DNA of 64,000 nt from Lolium rigidum (lineage: Eukaryota > Streptophyta > Magnoliopsida > Poales > Poaceae). The notes beneath the pieces are model-generated. The model ran no database searches and was not told where the DNA came from. It worked only from the letters and a program-made list of their open reading frames with translations. A program made the translations under genes and the position numbers. The stretch is from positions 124,001-188,000 of the forward strand of contig NW_025900006.1 in NCBI RefSeq assembly GCF_022539505.1. The letters are read 5' to 3'. This document shows, piece after piece, positions 11,398-23,234 of the stretch; position 1 is the first letter of the stretch, and each line of letters starts with the position of its first letter.

Positions 11398-11750
11398 TTA
11401 TATGCATGTGGAAGCGTCTAAGAAGTCACCGGCGGGCACATCGAGTTGTTGTCGAGCACCGTGTACCTGAGACAGCTGACTAGACATGAACCTGCCAGAG
11501 AACAAGTTCGAGAGTAACCTCAAATTTCTCGGAGCCGAAGGTGCTCGATCGGATGTATTTCTTCCTGATGGAGCACACGGTGGTGCCGCATAGCCGACAA
11601 TGCGGTGACGTGTATCAAACCAGTCATGCGCTAGCATCGTCGAGAGGTCTTTGCAAAGGGCATCAGCGACAAGCTGCATGTCTTCCCCGCCGACTTCAGC
11701 TACGGCGACTTCGTCAAGACCTGTGACGGCGTCAATGGCGCCACGTAAGA
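11398..11750 (+). pseudogene. Gene-like fragment inside the Helitron, unidentified
   Basis: This segment has balanced GC and codon-like structure in an AT-rich element, with short frames disrupted by stops. The end reads KLHVFPADFSYGDF then CDGVNGAT before a stop. A weak resemblance to the NAD(P)-binding part of cinnamoyl-CoA-reductase-like proteins (L..ADL.DY....GCDGV) is possible but not convincing. Helitrons often pick up exons, so a captured fragment is the best reading. Function is not assigned. Confidence 0.3.
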
Positions 11751-13147
11751 TCGACGGCTTCTCTAATTTAAGGATTTTTCATCATTTTTTGCAACAAAAT
11801 CCTACAGTCCTTTCATACATGTAAGACTTTTTCGACATATAATTTTTACCAATTGATTTAGAAATGGAATATGGATTATGTGCTACGAAATAAAGAGTCC
11901 TACCATACATATGACACAGTTTATCCGATCTTTGTACGACAAGAAGATCCTCCATTTGTCGGTGGCAGCTACGTGCAGAGTACCACCAGATTTTGCATCG
12001 TACATGGATCGTACAATAGAACGCCGTACGTGGAGTACTTACGGAAAAAATGATATCATTTGAAACTTCCTTCTAATATAAATCAACAAATATTACTTCT
12101 TTATAAGATGGACCATTGTTTGAGCAATTCTTGGTCAAAGATTATTATTGAAAAGTATGCATAATTTTTTTCGGGGACGTATGAGTATAATTTTGAATAT
12201 CAAGCCATATGCATCACTGCAATTAATATGTTATATCACATGTTGATGTCTAAAATGAGCAAACAATAATAGAAAAATATGCAGGGAAACCCAATGGTGT
12301 TTCATCCAGAGACACATTTTGCCAACTGTTTTCATCGATTGTTCAAATGATACATCAATCCTAATTCTGCCGAAAATAAAATCGAATAACCTTCGGCGGA
12401 TATGGGACACACTGGTATAGAAATAAATATTGTATGCAACATCATAAATACCAAGCTACACGAGCAGGAGAGAGTGTATATATTAACAAATAAACCCAGA
12501 TAAATTATAGTAGCAACGAAAATCACGGTGAGGTCTAAAGTACAAAACTAAGACAATTATAGCTTGACAAACTGGTATAACTAAACGTTTAGTTGATGGA
12601 CATATTTTGCCTAAACTTGAAATCATAAAGAAAATGCTAATAATACTTTTATCATGACATGTCGAATTTAGAAATCATGAATGTTTTCTTAGATATATAC
12701 CCACACATCGGTTTGTTGGAAAAGATGTCGATATGTCAAGAGACATGCACAACGGGACTTCCTGACCCCGAAGGCGACAGAGAAGTGATAGATATAGATA
12801 TTAAAATTGATGGGGATCTATGTAAAGAAAAATCTATTAAAAAAACCCATGAAAATAGGAAGCATTTTTTCGGACAAACAAAAGCATTTAGTTAGTAATG
12901 CAGATTAGAAGTTGCACTTGCTTTAGGAATTCTTTTCGGAAGTCAGTGTATACCACAAAAAATGGCATAATAACATTTCAACATAAATATTTCGTAAAAT
13001 ATCTCCTAATCTAGATGTGCAACACGGAACACTACCACATATGTCATATTTTTACCTAACATAGTATTTATGGTAGCTATGTGTCTACTATACACTAATT
13101 ACACCACTAAATTATCTCATGAGTTGATTTGACAAGCTAAAGATTAT

Positions 13148-13178
13148 GCCCTCGCATTTGCGAGGGCCACCTTGCTAG
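13148..13178 (+). other. Helitron 3' terminal hairpin and CTAG end
   Basis: The stem is 13148-13155 / 13160-13167 with a 4-nt loop, then a 7-nt spacer and CTAG at 13175-13178. This is the replication-stop signal expected at the 3' end of a Helitron. Confidence 0.88.
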
Positions 13179-13389
13179 TTTAGATACAACAAAACATGAT
13201 GTACAATGGGTTATTTTTTAGTCTTATCTCTAGTAATTAGATATCTTAAATTTATGATGAGAGAGATTGTGCTAAGAGATCATCTCTTAGTTAAGAGAAG
13301 GCAAACCCTTTTTTCAACATTCTCTGTCCTTCACCTCAGCATTTATCCTATGTGGCACCCCTAAGATATTATCATTGTACATGTCCCCT
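13179..13389. mobile_element. Tourist-like MITE, right part
   Basis: Ends ...cattgtacatgtcccc before TTA (13390-13392), complementary to the left end at 10409. An internal gtacaatgggtta near 13201 resembles a second start, so two related MITEs may be fused here. Confidence 0.55.
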
Positions 13390-13392
13390 TAG

Positions 13393-14915
13393 TCGGAAAC
13401 GGACATTTCGTTCCTGTGTCTCTATTCCGCTTTCGTTTCCGTCCAAGAAATTCCATTTCCGTGCTCACGTTTTCATTATGTTTCCATTTTTCCATGGTAA
13501 AGTTAGAAGTTTTCCACAAGACAGCGTGTGTGCACGCAGTAAACCCTTGAGACGAAGACCCGGCCAGCCAACCAGACACACTGTCCCCCTACCCTGAGAC
13601 GAAGATCCGGCCAGCCAACCAGACACACAGTCCCCCTGATCGCTGCTTGGCCGACAGCAAACTCGCCACTATTTGCAAAAAAGCAGACGTAGAGCATGGA
13701 ATTATAAATACTGGCCATATGCAGGCTGATGGTTACCGCAAGATTATGATGCTAAGACAGGGCAAACACTGACCCTTTTCTTTCCAAGTTCTGATCGAAG
13801 GGAATCCTGGCTAGATCACATTTTGACGATGCTGCACACTTCTATCGTTTTCATTGAGATATCTGACGCGATATGCCATGAATGCGCGATTTGGTTGGGC
13901 AGTGCCTCGCCTGACCGAACTAAAAAGCTCGTCCGGTGCAAGCCCAGCCCCAGCCCTCCATAGCTATGCTAGCTCGGTGTTGCATGACTGTACGTAGTGT
14001 TTGCTCAGCTAGACAGGGAACGCCTTGTTTCGATCGGGCCGGCACAAAATTAGTGACATAAATCAGTCTAGATTCTAGAAAACGACTTCATTCATTGTTT
14101 AAATTTATTTTGGTAGGCATACTGCCGCCATTGTTTTGGAGCCTTCGAAAAGAGTACAGCCGCCATTGTCGTCTAATCCCACAGGTTTGGCCATCACTCC
14201 TACACTGTGCACAGGTAGTACGTACTGTGACTTTATCAATACTTGCAGTTGGGATTTCGAAATGATTGTGGAATGTTAAACGACTCAATATTGTATACTA
14301 TCAGCGAATCTAAAATTCTAAATGTATACTCGCTGCCTATACCTGGAACTGGGATGTGATCGGCCTGGCCAGCTCATATATAGTGAGCTAACGCACTAGT
14401 ATGATTCTCGATCTGCATAGGACTATCTCCTCTCTAATGCAAGCATTGACCACGTGCAGAAATCAAGTCGAAGGAAGCTCCAGCTTTAACACCACTTGCT
14501 TAAGCAACCGATTCTTCGTCTGCTTGCTCCTGAATTCCTCTGTTCAGAAACCTTTCTCCTGAATCTGATCGAGCATATAAAGATGCGTTCCCACATGAAC
14601 TGGGACCTGCATATTCCTAACAAGTTTGTGGCCAATAATTAAATGGAGTCGCGCTGATTAGCCGAGGGGTTCTCTTTTTGCGATCTTAGCTGTGTAATGA
14701 TAATTGTGTGACGAGCGCATTTTATTATCTCAGCTGTTCTATAGCCCCTACACTACAAAAGAAATGAAAAATTGCCAAGATTGGTTAGCTTTTAAGATTC
14801 TGAGGATCATGATTACCTTACTCATATACGAGTACCAATCAAGCTAGATTTTCTTCTTACATAATTCAGCCCACGTATGTCAAATTGAACTCATGTCCTC
14901 GCTCCGGTGGGGTGC
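13393..14915. other. Intergenic DNA before the CACTA element
   Basis: No gene is recognised. 13385-13520 holds the same TTTCCGTTTCC-type repeat as 5190-5400, followed by a short tandem duplication. 13650-14900 is mixed-composition, apparently low-copy DNA with no long open frame. Confidence 0.4.
13549..13642. repeat. 47-bp tandem duplication
   Basis: Two adjacent units each start gagacgaaga and contain ccggccagccaaccagacac; they begin at 13549 and 13596 and differ at a few positions. Confidence 0.8.
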
Positions 14916-14949
14916 CACTAGTAGAAAAAGGGGCATCCGTCTGAGGCTT

Positions 14950-15120
14950 TCGTACCGGTTCGCTTACGAACCGGTATTAAAGGCGGCTTTTATACCGGTT
15001 TGTGCGCCCAGGTGGGCGAGAGCATCTATACCGGTTGGTGAGGGTCTTCCACCCGAATTTCAGGCGCGTGTGAGACCAGGGCTGGACCTTTGGTACCGGT
15101 TCGTAACACGAACCGGTACT
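14950..15120. repeat. CACTA 5' subterminal repeats
   Basis: Several copies of TACCGGTT occur, two of them as palindromes (taccggttcg ... cgaaccggta, at 14952-14977 and 15092-15118). Such motifs are the usual binding sites for the En/Spm TNPA-type protein. Confidence 0.75.
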
Positions 15121-15648
15121 AAAGGGTGCCACTCTATATTATCACATCGCCCACCCGGCCCTGGCTCTCATTTTCTCTTCTTCCTCTCACACTCTAAAAT
15201 ATTTTGCACCTCTCACACTCCAAAAAATCTCTATTTTTTCTCCACCATTTTAACAAGATTAACGGCATACATCTATCCAAGGGTTAGCAATATCATCCTT
15301 TCTTCCGGCGTTCCTAATTTAGCTCATTTCTTTGGTAGTTTTAACTCGTACTATTTTTCTAGTGCTAGCAAGGTGTTCGATGAAATGCCTAAGTTAGGAA
15401 TTTATTTTTTATATGCAATTTGAGCTGAAATTATTGTATGTTTTGTAGGTTTTAGTATCATCCCCGTCCTCACCGCCGTCGATCGCCAGCGTCGTCCCCT
15501 AGCCGACACCGTACCACCTCGGTGAGCCTCTTATTTTTTATACAAAAACTTAGTTTTATGGGATGAACTTGAATATTAATTAAGTTGGTCACTCATATAT
15601 CCATGATGTTGTGTAATTAATGATTTTTAATATACATATATAATGCAG

Positions 15649-18600
15649 ATGAGTCGACAATGGATGTACGATGACCGGTTCCATCCCGAGTTTATTAATG
15701 GCATGCAATATTTTCTCAACGTGGCTGAGGCAAACATGCGGTCGAATGGTTTAATCTATTGTCCATGTAGTTCCTGTAAGAATATGAAGGATTACTCTAC
15801 CTCAAATACCCTTCACGTCCACCTGCTGGAGAACGGTTTCATGCCCAGCTATAATTATTGGACCAAGCATGGAGAAAGAGGGGTTATATTGGAAGACAAC
15901 GAAGAAGAGGATAGTAACAACTATCCTATGTTCACTGAAGACGGTGATAATAGAATGGGGGAAGACGAAGCTGAAGAAGAGCCCATTTTTGATGAGCCGA
16001 TATTTGATGACCCCGATGACGATTTGGGTCGGGACATTCTTGATGCGAAGATAAACTGCGGAAGTGAAAATGAGAGGTTGAAGTTGGAGAAAATATTAGA
16101 GGATCACAACAAACGGTTGTACCAAAATTGCGAAGATGGCCAGAAAAAGCTGGGTACCACGCTGGACTTGCTGCAATGGAAGGCAGAGAATGATACTTCT
16201 GACAAGGGATTTGAAAAGTTGCTGAAAATAATAAAGAAGATGTTTCCAGGGGAGAACGTATTGCCCTCTAGTACGTACGAAGCAAAGAATGTTGTCTGCC
16301 CTCTAGGATTAGAGGTGCAGAAGATACATGCATGCATCAATGACTGCATCCTCTACCGCAAGGAGTACGAGAATTTGAATGCATGCCCGGTATGTAGTGT
16401 ATTGAGGTATAAGATCATGCGAGATGACCCTGGCGATGTTGAGGGCGAGTCCAACCCCACGAAGAGGGTTCCTGCGAAGGTGATGTGGTATGCTCCTATA
16501 ATACCACGGTTGAAATGTTTGTTCCAAAACAAAAAGCATGCCAAGTTGTTTTGGTGGCACAAAGAGGATCGTAAGAAAGATGTGATGCTGAGACACCCCG
16601 CTGACGGGTCGCAGTGGAGAAAAATTGACAGAGAGTTCAAGTCACTTTCAGATGACGCAAGGAACTTAAGATTTGGTCTAAGTACAGATGGCTTTAATCC
16701 TTTCAGGGAGCAGAGCTCCAGTCATAGCACCTGGCCAGTGACTCTATGTATCTATAACCTTCCTCATTGGTTGTGCATGAAGCGGAAGTTGATTATGATG
16801 TCAGTGCTCATTCAGGGCCCGAGGCAACCCGGCAACGACATTGATGTGTACCTAAGGCCATTGGTTGAAGAACTTTTACAGTTGTGGCGTGAAGAAGGTG
16901 TACCTGTGTGGGATGAGCACGAACAAACGGAATTTAACCTACGAGCGTTGTTGTTTGTAACCATCAATGATTGGCCTGCTCTTAGTAACATTTCAGGGCA
17001 GTCAAACAAGGGATACAATTCATGGACACACTGTTTAGGTGAGACTGACAGTATATATTTGGTAAACAAGAATGTGTACCTAGGGCATCGTCGATTTCTT
17101 CCAAAACAACATCACGTAAGAAAGAGAGGAAATCATTTCGGAGGTGAGGCAGATAACCGAACGAAGCCTACCCGCCCTACTGGGGATGCTATATATGATA
17201 CGGTCAAGGATTTAAAAGTGATCCTTGGAAAGGGTCCTGGTGGACAATCTGTTCCGCATGATGTTGACGGACACGTACCCATGTGGAAGAAGAAGTCTAT
17301 ATTTTGGGAGCTACCGTACTGGAAATTCCTAGAGGTTCACTCTGCAATCAACGTGATGCACGTGACAAAAAATCTTTGCGTGAACCTGCTAAACTTCTTG
17401 GGCGTTTATGGAAAGACAAAAGATACACCGGATGCACGAAAGGACCAGCAAAGTATCCACGAAGGAAACAACCTGAATCCAGAGAAGTATCAAGGTCCTG
17501 CCAGCTATGCTCTTACCAAAGAAGAGAAGGAGATCTTTTTTGAAGTCCTGAGTAGCATCAAGGTCCCGTCTGGCTTCTCGTCGAATATAAAGGGAATCAT
17601 AAACATGTCGGAGAAAAAGTTTCAAAACCTAAAGTCTCATGACTGCCACGTGATTATGACACAATTACTTCCGGTTGCATTGAGGGGGCTTCTGCCGGAA
17701 AATGTTCGAGTACCCATTGTGAAGCTATGTGCATTCCTCAATGCAATTTCTCAGAAGGTGATCAATCCACTAACTCTACAAAATTTACAGAAGGATGTGG
17801 TGCAATGTCTAGTCAGCTTCGAGTTGGTGTTCCCACCATCCTTCTTCAATATTATGACACATCTCCTAGTTAACCTGGTCAAAGAGATTGGCGTTCTCGG
17901 TCCTGTATTTCTACACAACATGTTCCCCTTTGAGAGATTCATGGGAGTCTTAAAGAAGTACATTCATAACCGTGCTAGGCCAGAAGGAAGCATATCCAAG
18001 GGCTATGGAACATAGGAGGTCATTGAGTTTATGTTGACTTTATTCCTGACCTTAAGCCGATCGGTGTTCCTGAATCGCGCTATGAGGGGAGACTGCGTGG
18101 CAAAGGCACGCTAGGAAAGAAAGCAACAACGTGTATGGACGAAAATTATTTCACTCAAGCACACTACACATTTCTACATAATTCCATCTTGGTGGCTCTG
18201 TACAAAGAGGAACACAAGGACATCTTACGCTCTAAATACCCGGAGCAACGTGAAGATTGGATTGATGGAGAACACATGAAGACTTTCGGAGGTTGGTTGC
18301 AAACACGTCTCATGAATGTCACTGATGACGAGCAGCTATACTTGTTGGCCAAGCAACCATCTTCGACTATATCAACTTTTCAAGGGTACGAGCTTAATGG
18401 GAATACATTTTACACGTTCTCCCAAGATAAAAAGAGCACCAACTAAAACAGTGGTGTCCACTTTGATGCAGCAGATGGCAATGGGAAGAAGGTCACATAT
18501 TATGGGAACATAGAGGAGATATGGGAACTTGATTATGGACCTAATTTCAAGGTCCCTTTGTTTCGGTGCAAATGGTTCAACCTAAAAGACGGGGTTCAGG

Positions 18601-18976
18601 TAGACCCGCAGTACGGAATGACTATAGTGGATCTCAAGAATCTAGGGTACGACACTGAACCATTCGTCCTAGCCAGTGAAGTGGCTCAGGTTTTTTATGT
18701 GAAGTACATGTCTAGCAAACCGAAAAAAAGAAAAGAAAGGCAAGAGGACACATCATACAATGAGCCAAAGCGCCACATAGTTCTTTCATGAAAAAGAAAC
18801 ATTGTGGGAGTAGAGGACAAGACATACATGTCAGAAGATTATAATAAGTTTGATGATATTCCACCCTTCAAGGTAAAAACTGACCCAAGCATCATCTTAA
18901 ATAATGAAGATTGTCCATGGTTGCGTCGCAATCAGAAGAAAGGGAAACACACGAAGAAAAGTCAGAAGAGTAGCTA
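15649..18976 (+). pseudogene. TNP2-type CACTA transposase, broken
   Basis: The main frame runs 790 codons. It opens with a transposase-associated domain (MSRQWMYDDRF; cysteines in YCPCSSCKN). The TNP2 core follows (about residues 340-420: LSTDGFNPFREQSS, LCIYNLPHWLCMKRK, RPLVEELLQLW), then a DUF4218-like region from about residue 663 (SHDCHVIMTQLLPVALRG). TAG at 18013-18015 replaces an expected Glu codon, and a one-base shift follows near 18030. Homology continues (FTQAHYTFLHNSIL; DUF4216-like IWELDYGPNFKVPLFRCKW) but is cut by TAA at 18444 and TGA at 18789. The start follows a splice-acceptor-like tgcag. Its role was cutting and joining CACTA ends in the nucleus; this copy is dead. Confidence 0.88.
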
Positions 18977-19056
18977 GATAGGGATCATAACTTGTGTATC
19001 CCAATATGGAAATCACTTTTGTGTAATGATGTTACTGTATGTAAGATATTAACAAT

Positions 19057-19354
19057 GGAGATGGAGCCTTTCACGGGCTTGCAGGGAAATTTTTCCGAGG
19101 CGCAGCTTTCGAAGATGTCGTAGGGCGTGTGCACCAACGACATCCTCGAGAAGCTGCGCCACGGGAGATTTCCCAACCCTTTCCCCATTACTGTTAGAGG
19201 AGATGGAGTCTTTCACGGGCTTGCAGGGAAATTTTTCCGAGGCGCAGCTTCCGAAGATGCCGTAGGGCGTGTGCACCAACGACATCTTCGAGAAGCTGCG
19301 CCACGGGAGATTTCCCAACCCTTTCCCCATTACTGTTAGAGGAGATGGAGTCTT
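19057..19354. repeat. 142-bp tandem array, first part
   Basis: Units begin ggagatggag at 19057, 19199 and 19341; the third is cut by the copia insertion and resumes at 24843. Each unit carries a near-perfect inverted repeat around ggcgcagcttccgaagatg and catcttcgagaagctgcgcc, so each could form a long hairpin. Confidence 0.88.
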
Positions 19355-21142
19355 TGAAGGAGATATGCCCTAGAGGCAATAATAAAGTGGTTATTATTTA
19401 TATCTTTATGTTTATGATAAATGTTTATATATCATGCTATAATTGTATTAACCGAAACATTAGTACATGTGTGATATGTAGACAACAAGAAGTCCCTAGT
19501 ATGCCTCTTAAACTAGCTTGTTGATTAATGGATGATTAGTTTCATAATCATGAACATTGGATGTTATTAATAACAAGGTTATATCATTATATGAATGATG
19601 TAATGGACACACCCAATTAAGCGTAGCATAAGATCTCGTCATTAAGTTATTTGCTATAAGCTTTCGATACATAGTTACCTAGTCCTTATGACCATGAGAT
19701 CATGTAAATCACTTATACCGGAAAGGTACTTTGATTACACCAAACACCACTCGCGTAAATGGGTGGCTATAAAGGTGGGATTAAGTATCCGGAAAGTATG
19801 AGTTGAGGCATATGGATCAACGAGTGGGATTTGTCCATCCCGATGATGGATAGATATACTCTGGGCCCTCTCGGTGGAATGTCGTCTAATGTCTTGCAAG
19901 CATATGAATGAGTTCATAAGAGACCACATACCATGGTACGAGTAAAGAGTACTTGTCAGGAGACGAGGTTGAACAAGGTATAGAGTGATACCGAAGATCA
20001 AACCTCGGACAAGTAAAATATCGCGTGACAAAGGGAATTGGTATTGTATGTGAATGGTTCATTCGATCACTAAAGTCATCGTTGAATATGTGGGAGCCAT
20101 TATGGATCTCCAGATCCCGTTATTGGTTATTGGTCGGAGTGAGTACTCAACCATGTCCGCATAGTTCACGAACCGTAGGGTGACACACTTAAAGTTGGAT
20201 GTTGAAATGGTAGAACTTGAATATGGAATGGAGTTCGAATATTTGTTCGGAGTCCCGGATGAGATCCCGGACATCACGAGGAGTTCCGGAATGGTCCGGA
20301 GAATAAGATTCATATATAGGATGTCATTTTATGTGAATTAAAATGTCGCGGAAGGTTCTATGGAAGGTTCTAGAAGGTTCTAGAAAAGTCCGGAAGAAAC
20401 CACCAAGGAAGGTGGAGTCCACATGGGACTCCACCTCCATGGCCGGCCAACCCTAGTGGGGGAGGAGTCCCAAGTGGACTCCCCCTTAGGGGGCCGGCCA
20501 CCCCCATATGGGAGGTGGAACTCCCACCTCTAGTGGGAGTCCTAGCTTGGCTAGGTTTCCCCTCCATATGGAAGGTTTTTGATTCGGGTCTTATTCGAAG
20601 ACTTGGATACCAACACTTGGGGTTCCACCTATATAATGAGGGGCATAGGGGAGGGGGCCGGCCACACCAAAGCCACAAGTTGGCCGCACCCCCTTGAGGC
20701 CGGCCACCCCCTCCCAAACCCTAGCCGCCCCCTCTCCTCCATATCTCCCGCGTAGCTTTAGCGAAGCTCCGCCGGAGTTCTCCACCGCCACCGACACCAC
20801 GCCGTCGTGCTTGTCGGATTCAAGAGGAGCTACTACTTCCGCTGCCCGCTGGAACGGGAGGTGGACGTCGTCTTCATCAACAACCGAACGTGTGACCGAG
20901 TACGGAGGTGCTGCCCGTTCGTGGCACCGGAACCGATCGTGATCAAGATCTTCTACGCGCTTTTGCAAGCGGCAAGTGAACGTCTACCGCAGCAATAAGA
21001 GCCTCCTCTTGTAGGCTTTGAAATCTCTTCAAGGGTGAGACTCGATACCCCCTCGTTGCTACCGTCTTCTAGATTGCATCTTGGCTTGGATTGCGTGTTC
21101 GCGGTAGGAAATTTTTTGTTTTCTATGCAACGTTATCCTACA
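19355..21142 (+). repeat. 5' LTR of copia element 1
   Basis: 1788 bp. Starts TGAAGGAGATATGCCC (the usual family start is TGTTGGAGATATG) and ends ACGTTATCCTACA. The 3' 300 bp holds a CT-rich leader-like region. It is related to, but clearly diverged from, the reversed LTR at 58855-60627. Confidence 0.92.
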
Positions 21143-21143
21143 G

Positions 21144-21156
21144 TGGTATCAGAGCC
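21144..21156 (+). other. Primer binding site, initiator tRNA-Met type
   Basis: TGGTATCAGAGCC lies one base after the LTR and is the standard copia primer site for minus-strand DNA synthesis. Confidence 0.9.
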
Positions 21157-22343
21157 GTGTCTATGCATAGATGGTTGCACGAGTAGAACACAATGGTTTT
21201 GTGGGCGTTGATGCTATTGTTATCTTTAGTTTGAGTACTTTGCATCTTTGTGGCATAGTGGGATGAAGCGGCTCGGACTAACTTTACATGACCGCGTTCA
21301 TGAGACTTGTTCCTCGTTCGACATGCAACTTGTATTGCATAAGAGGCTTTGCGGGTGTCTGTCTCTCCTACTATAGTGAAGATTCAATTTACTCTTCTAT
21401 TGAAAACATTAGTATCAACGTTGTGATTCATGTTCGTAGGTAGATTAGATCTCTCTCAAAAACCCTAAACCACGTAAAATATGCAAACCAAATTAGAGAC
21501 GTCTAACTTGTTTTTGCAGGGGTTTGGTGATGTGATATGGCCATAATGTGATGATGAATATGTATGAGATGATCATTATTGTATTGTGGCAACCGGCAGG
21601 AGCCTTATGGTTGTCTTTAAATTTCATGTTGAGTAGTATTTCAAAGTAGTTGTAATAGTTGCTACATGGAGGACAATCATGAAGACGGCGCCATTGACCT
21701 TGACGCTACGCCGACGATGATGGAGATCATGCCCGAAGATGATGGAGATCATGTCCGTGCTTTGGAGATGAAGATCAAAGGCGCAAAGACATAAAGGGCC
21801 ATATCATATCACATATGAACTGCATGTGATGTTAATCCTTTTATGCATCTTATTTTGCTTAGATCGCGACGGTAGCATTATAAGATGATCCCTCACTAAA
21901 ATCTCAAGATAATAAAGTGTTCATCCTTAGTAGCACCGTTGCCAAGACTTGTCGTTTCGAAGCATCTCGTGATGATTGGGTGTGATAGAATCAACAAGTG
22001 CATACAACGGGTGCAAGACAGTTTTTGCACATGCGGATACTAAGGTGGCCTTGACGAGCCTAGCATGTACAGACATGGTCTCGGAACACGTGATACCGAA
22101 AGGTAGAGCATGAATCATATGGTTGATATGATGAACACTTTGAGTGTTCGCCATTGAAATCACACCTTGTCTCGTGATGATCGGACATAGGTGCGGTGGA
22201 TTTGGTTCGTGTGATCACTAAGACAATGTGAGGGATATTGTTTTGAGTGGGAGTTCACCTAGATTTTTAATTATGTTGAATTAAAATTTGAACTCAATTT
22301 GTCATAAACTTAGTCTAAACTTTTGCAAATATATGTTGTAGAG

Positions 22344-23200
22344 ATGGCGTCCCCAATCAATTTTAATCGGTTCCTAGAGAAAGAGAAACTTAAGAGCAAC
22401 GGTAGCAACTTCACCGACCGGTTCCGTCATGTGAGGATCTTCCTCTCCGGCGGAAATCTGCAATATGTGCTTGATGCACCGCTAGGTGACCCTCCTGCGA
22501 AACTGAAACCGATGAAGTAAAAGCTGTTTACGAGACTCGGAAAATTCGGTACTCTCAAGTTCGGTGTGCCATCCTGTGCGATCCGGAATCCGATCTTCAA
22601 AAATGTTTTGAGCACCACGATCCTCATGAGTTGATGAAAGAGCTGAAAGCTATTTTTGAGACTCATGCGGCCGTGGAATGCTATGAAGCATCGAAACAAT
22701 TCTTGAGCTGCATGATGGAAGAAGGCAGCTCCGTTAGTGAGCACATGCTCGCCATGACCGGGCATGCGAAGAAACTCAGTGACTTGGGAATAGTGATTCC
22801 TAACAGACTGGGGATTAATCGTGTCCTTCAATCACTGCCACCAAGTTACAAGAACTTTGTGATGAACTACAATATGCGAGAACATGAACAAGGAGTTACA
22901 TGAACTCTTTGGCATGCTAAAAGCTGCTGAGATTGAGATCAAGAAAGAGCACCAAGTGTTGATGGTCAACAAGACCACCGAGTTTCAAGAAACAGGGCAA
23001 GTCTAAGGGAAAATTCAAGAAGGGTGGCAAGAAAGCTGCCACGCCTCCTATGAAACCTAAGAACGGCCCTAAGCCCGATGCTGAGTGCTATTACTGCAAG
23101 GAGAAGGGACACCTGGAAGCGTAATTGCTCCAAGTATCCGGCTGATCCGAAGAGCGGCCTTGTCAAGAAGAAGAAAGAAGGTATATCTGATATACATGTT
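22344..23200 (+). pseudogene. Copia gag, broken
   Basis: Starts MASPINFNRFLEKEKL after a leader of about 1.2 kb. Homology then continues through several frames: stop at 22518, then MKELKAIFETHAAVE and the CCHC zinc knuckle CYYCKEKGH, which is split by a small insertion within ggacacctggaag. Basic KKGGKK stretches precede the knuckle. The gag protein would form the cytoplasmic virus-like particle; this copy has at least four frame breaks. Confidence 0.85.
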
Positions 23201-23234
23201 ACGGATGTTTATCTCACTCGGTTCTCGTTCTAGT

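Larger units (their letters stand above)
10464..13178 (+). mobile_element. Non-autonomous Helitron
   Basis: It starts TCTATTATATACTAAAAGC and ends with a perfect 8-bp hairpin (gccctcgc, loop attt, gcgagggc) seven bases before the terminal CTAG. It sits between A (10463) and T (13179), the Helitron target, with no TSD. These are the standard Helitron signatures, and the TC start resembles common Triticeae Helitrons. The 2715 bp encode no Rep/helicase, so it is non-autonomous. It carries one gene-like segment at about 11400-11750 and otherwise AT-rich filler. Confidence 0.88.

Noticed and set aside
15364..15423. KVFDEMPK peptide resembling a PPR motif before the transposase
   Set aside because: A single short match in what looks like CACTA leader sequence; chance similarity is likely.
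18985..19379. Minus-strand peptides repeating MGKGLGNLPWRSFS
   Set aside because: They are translations of the 142-bp tandem units and have no independent gene structure.
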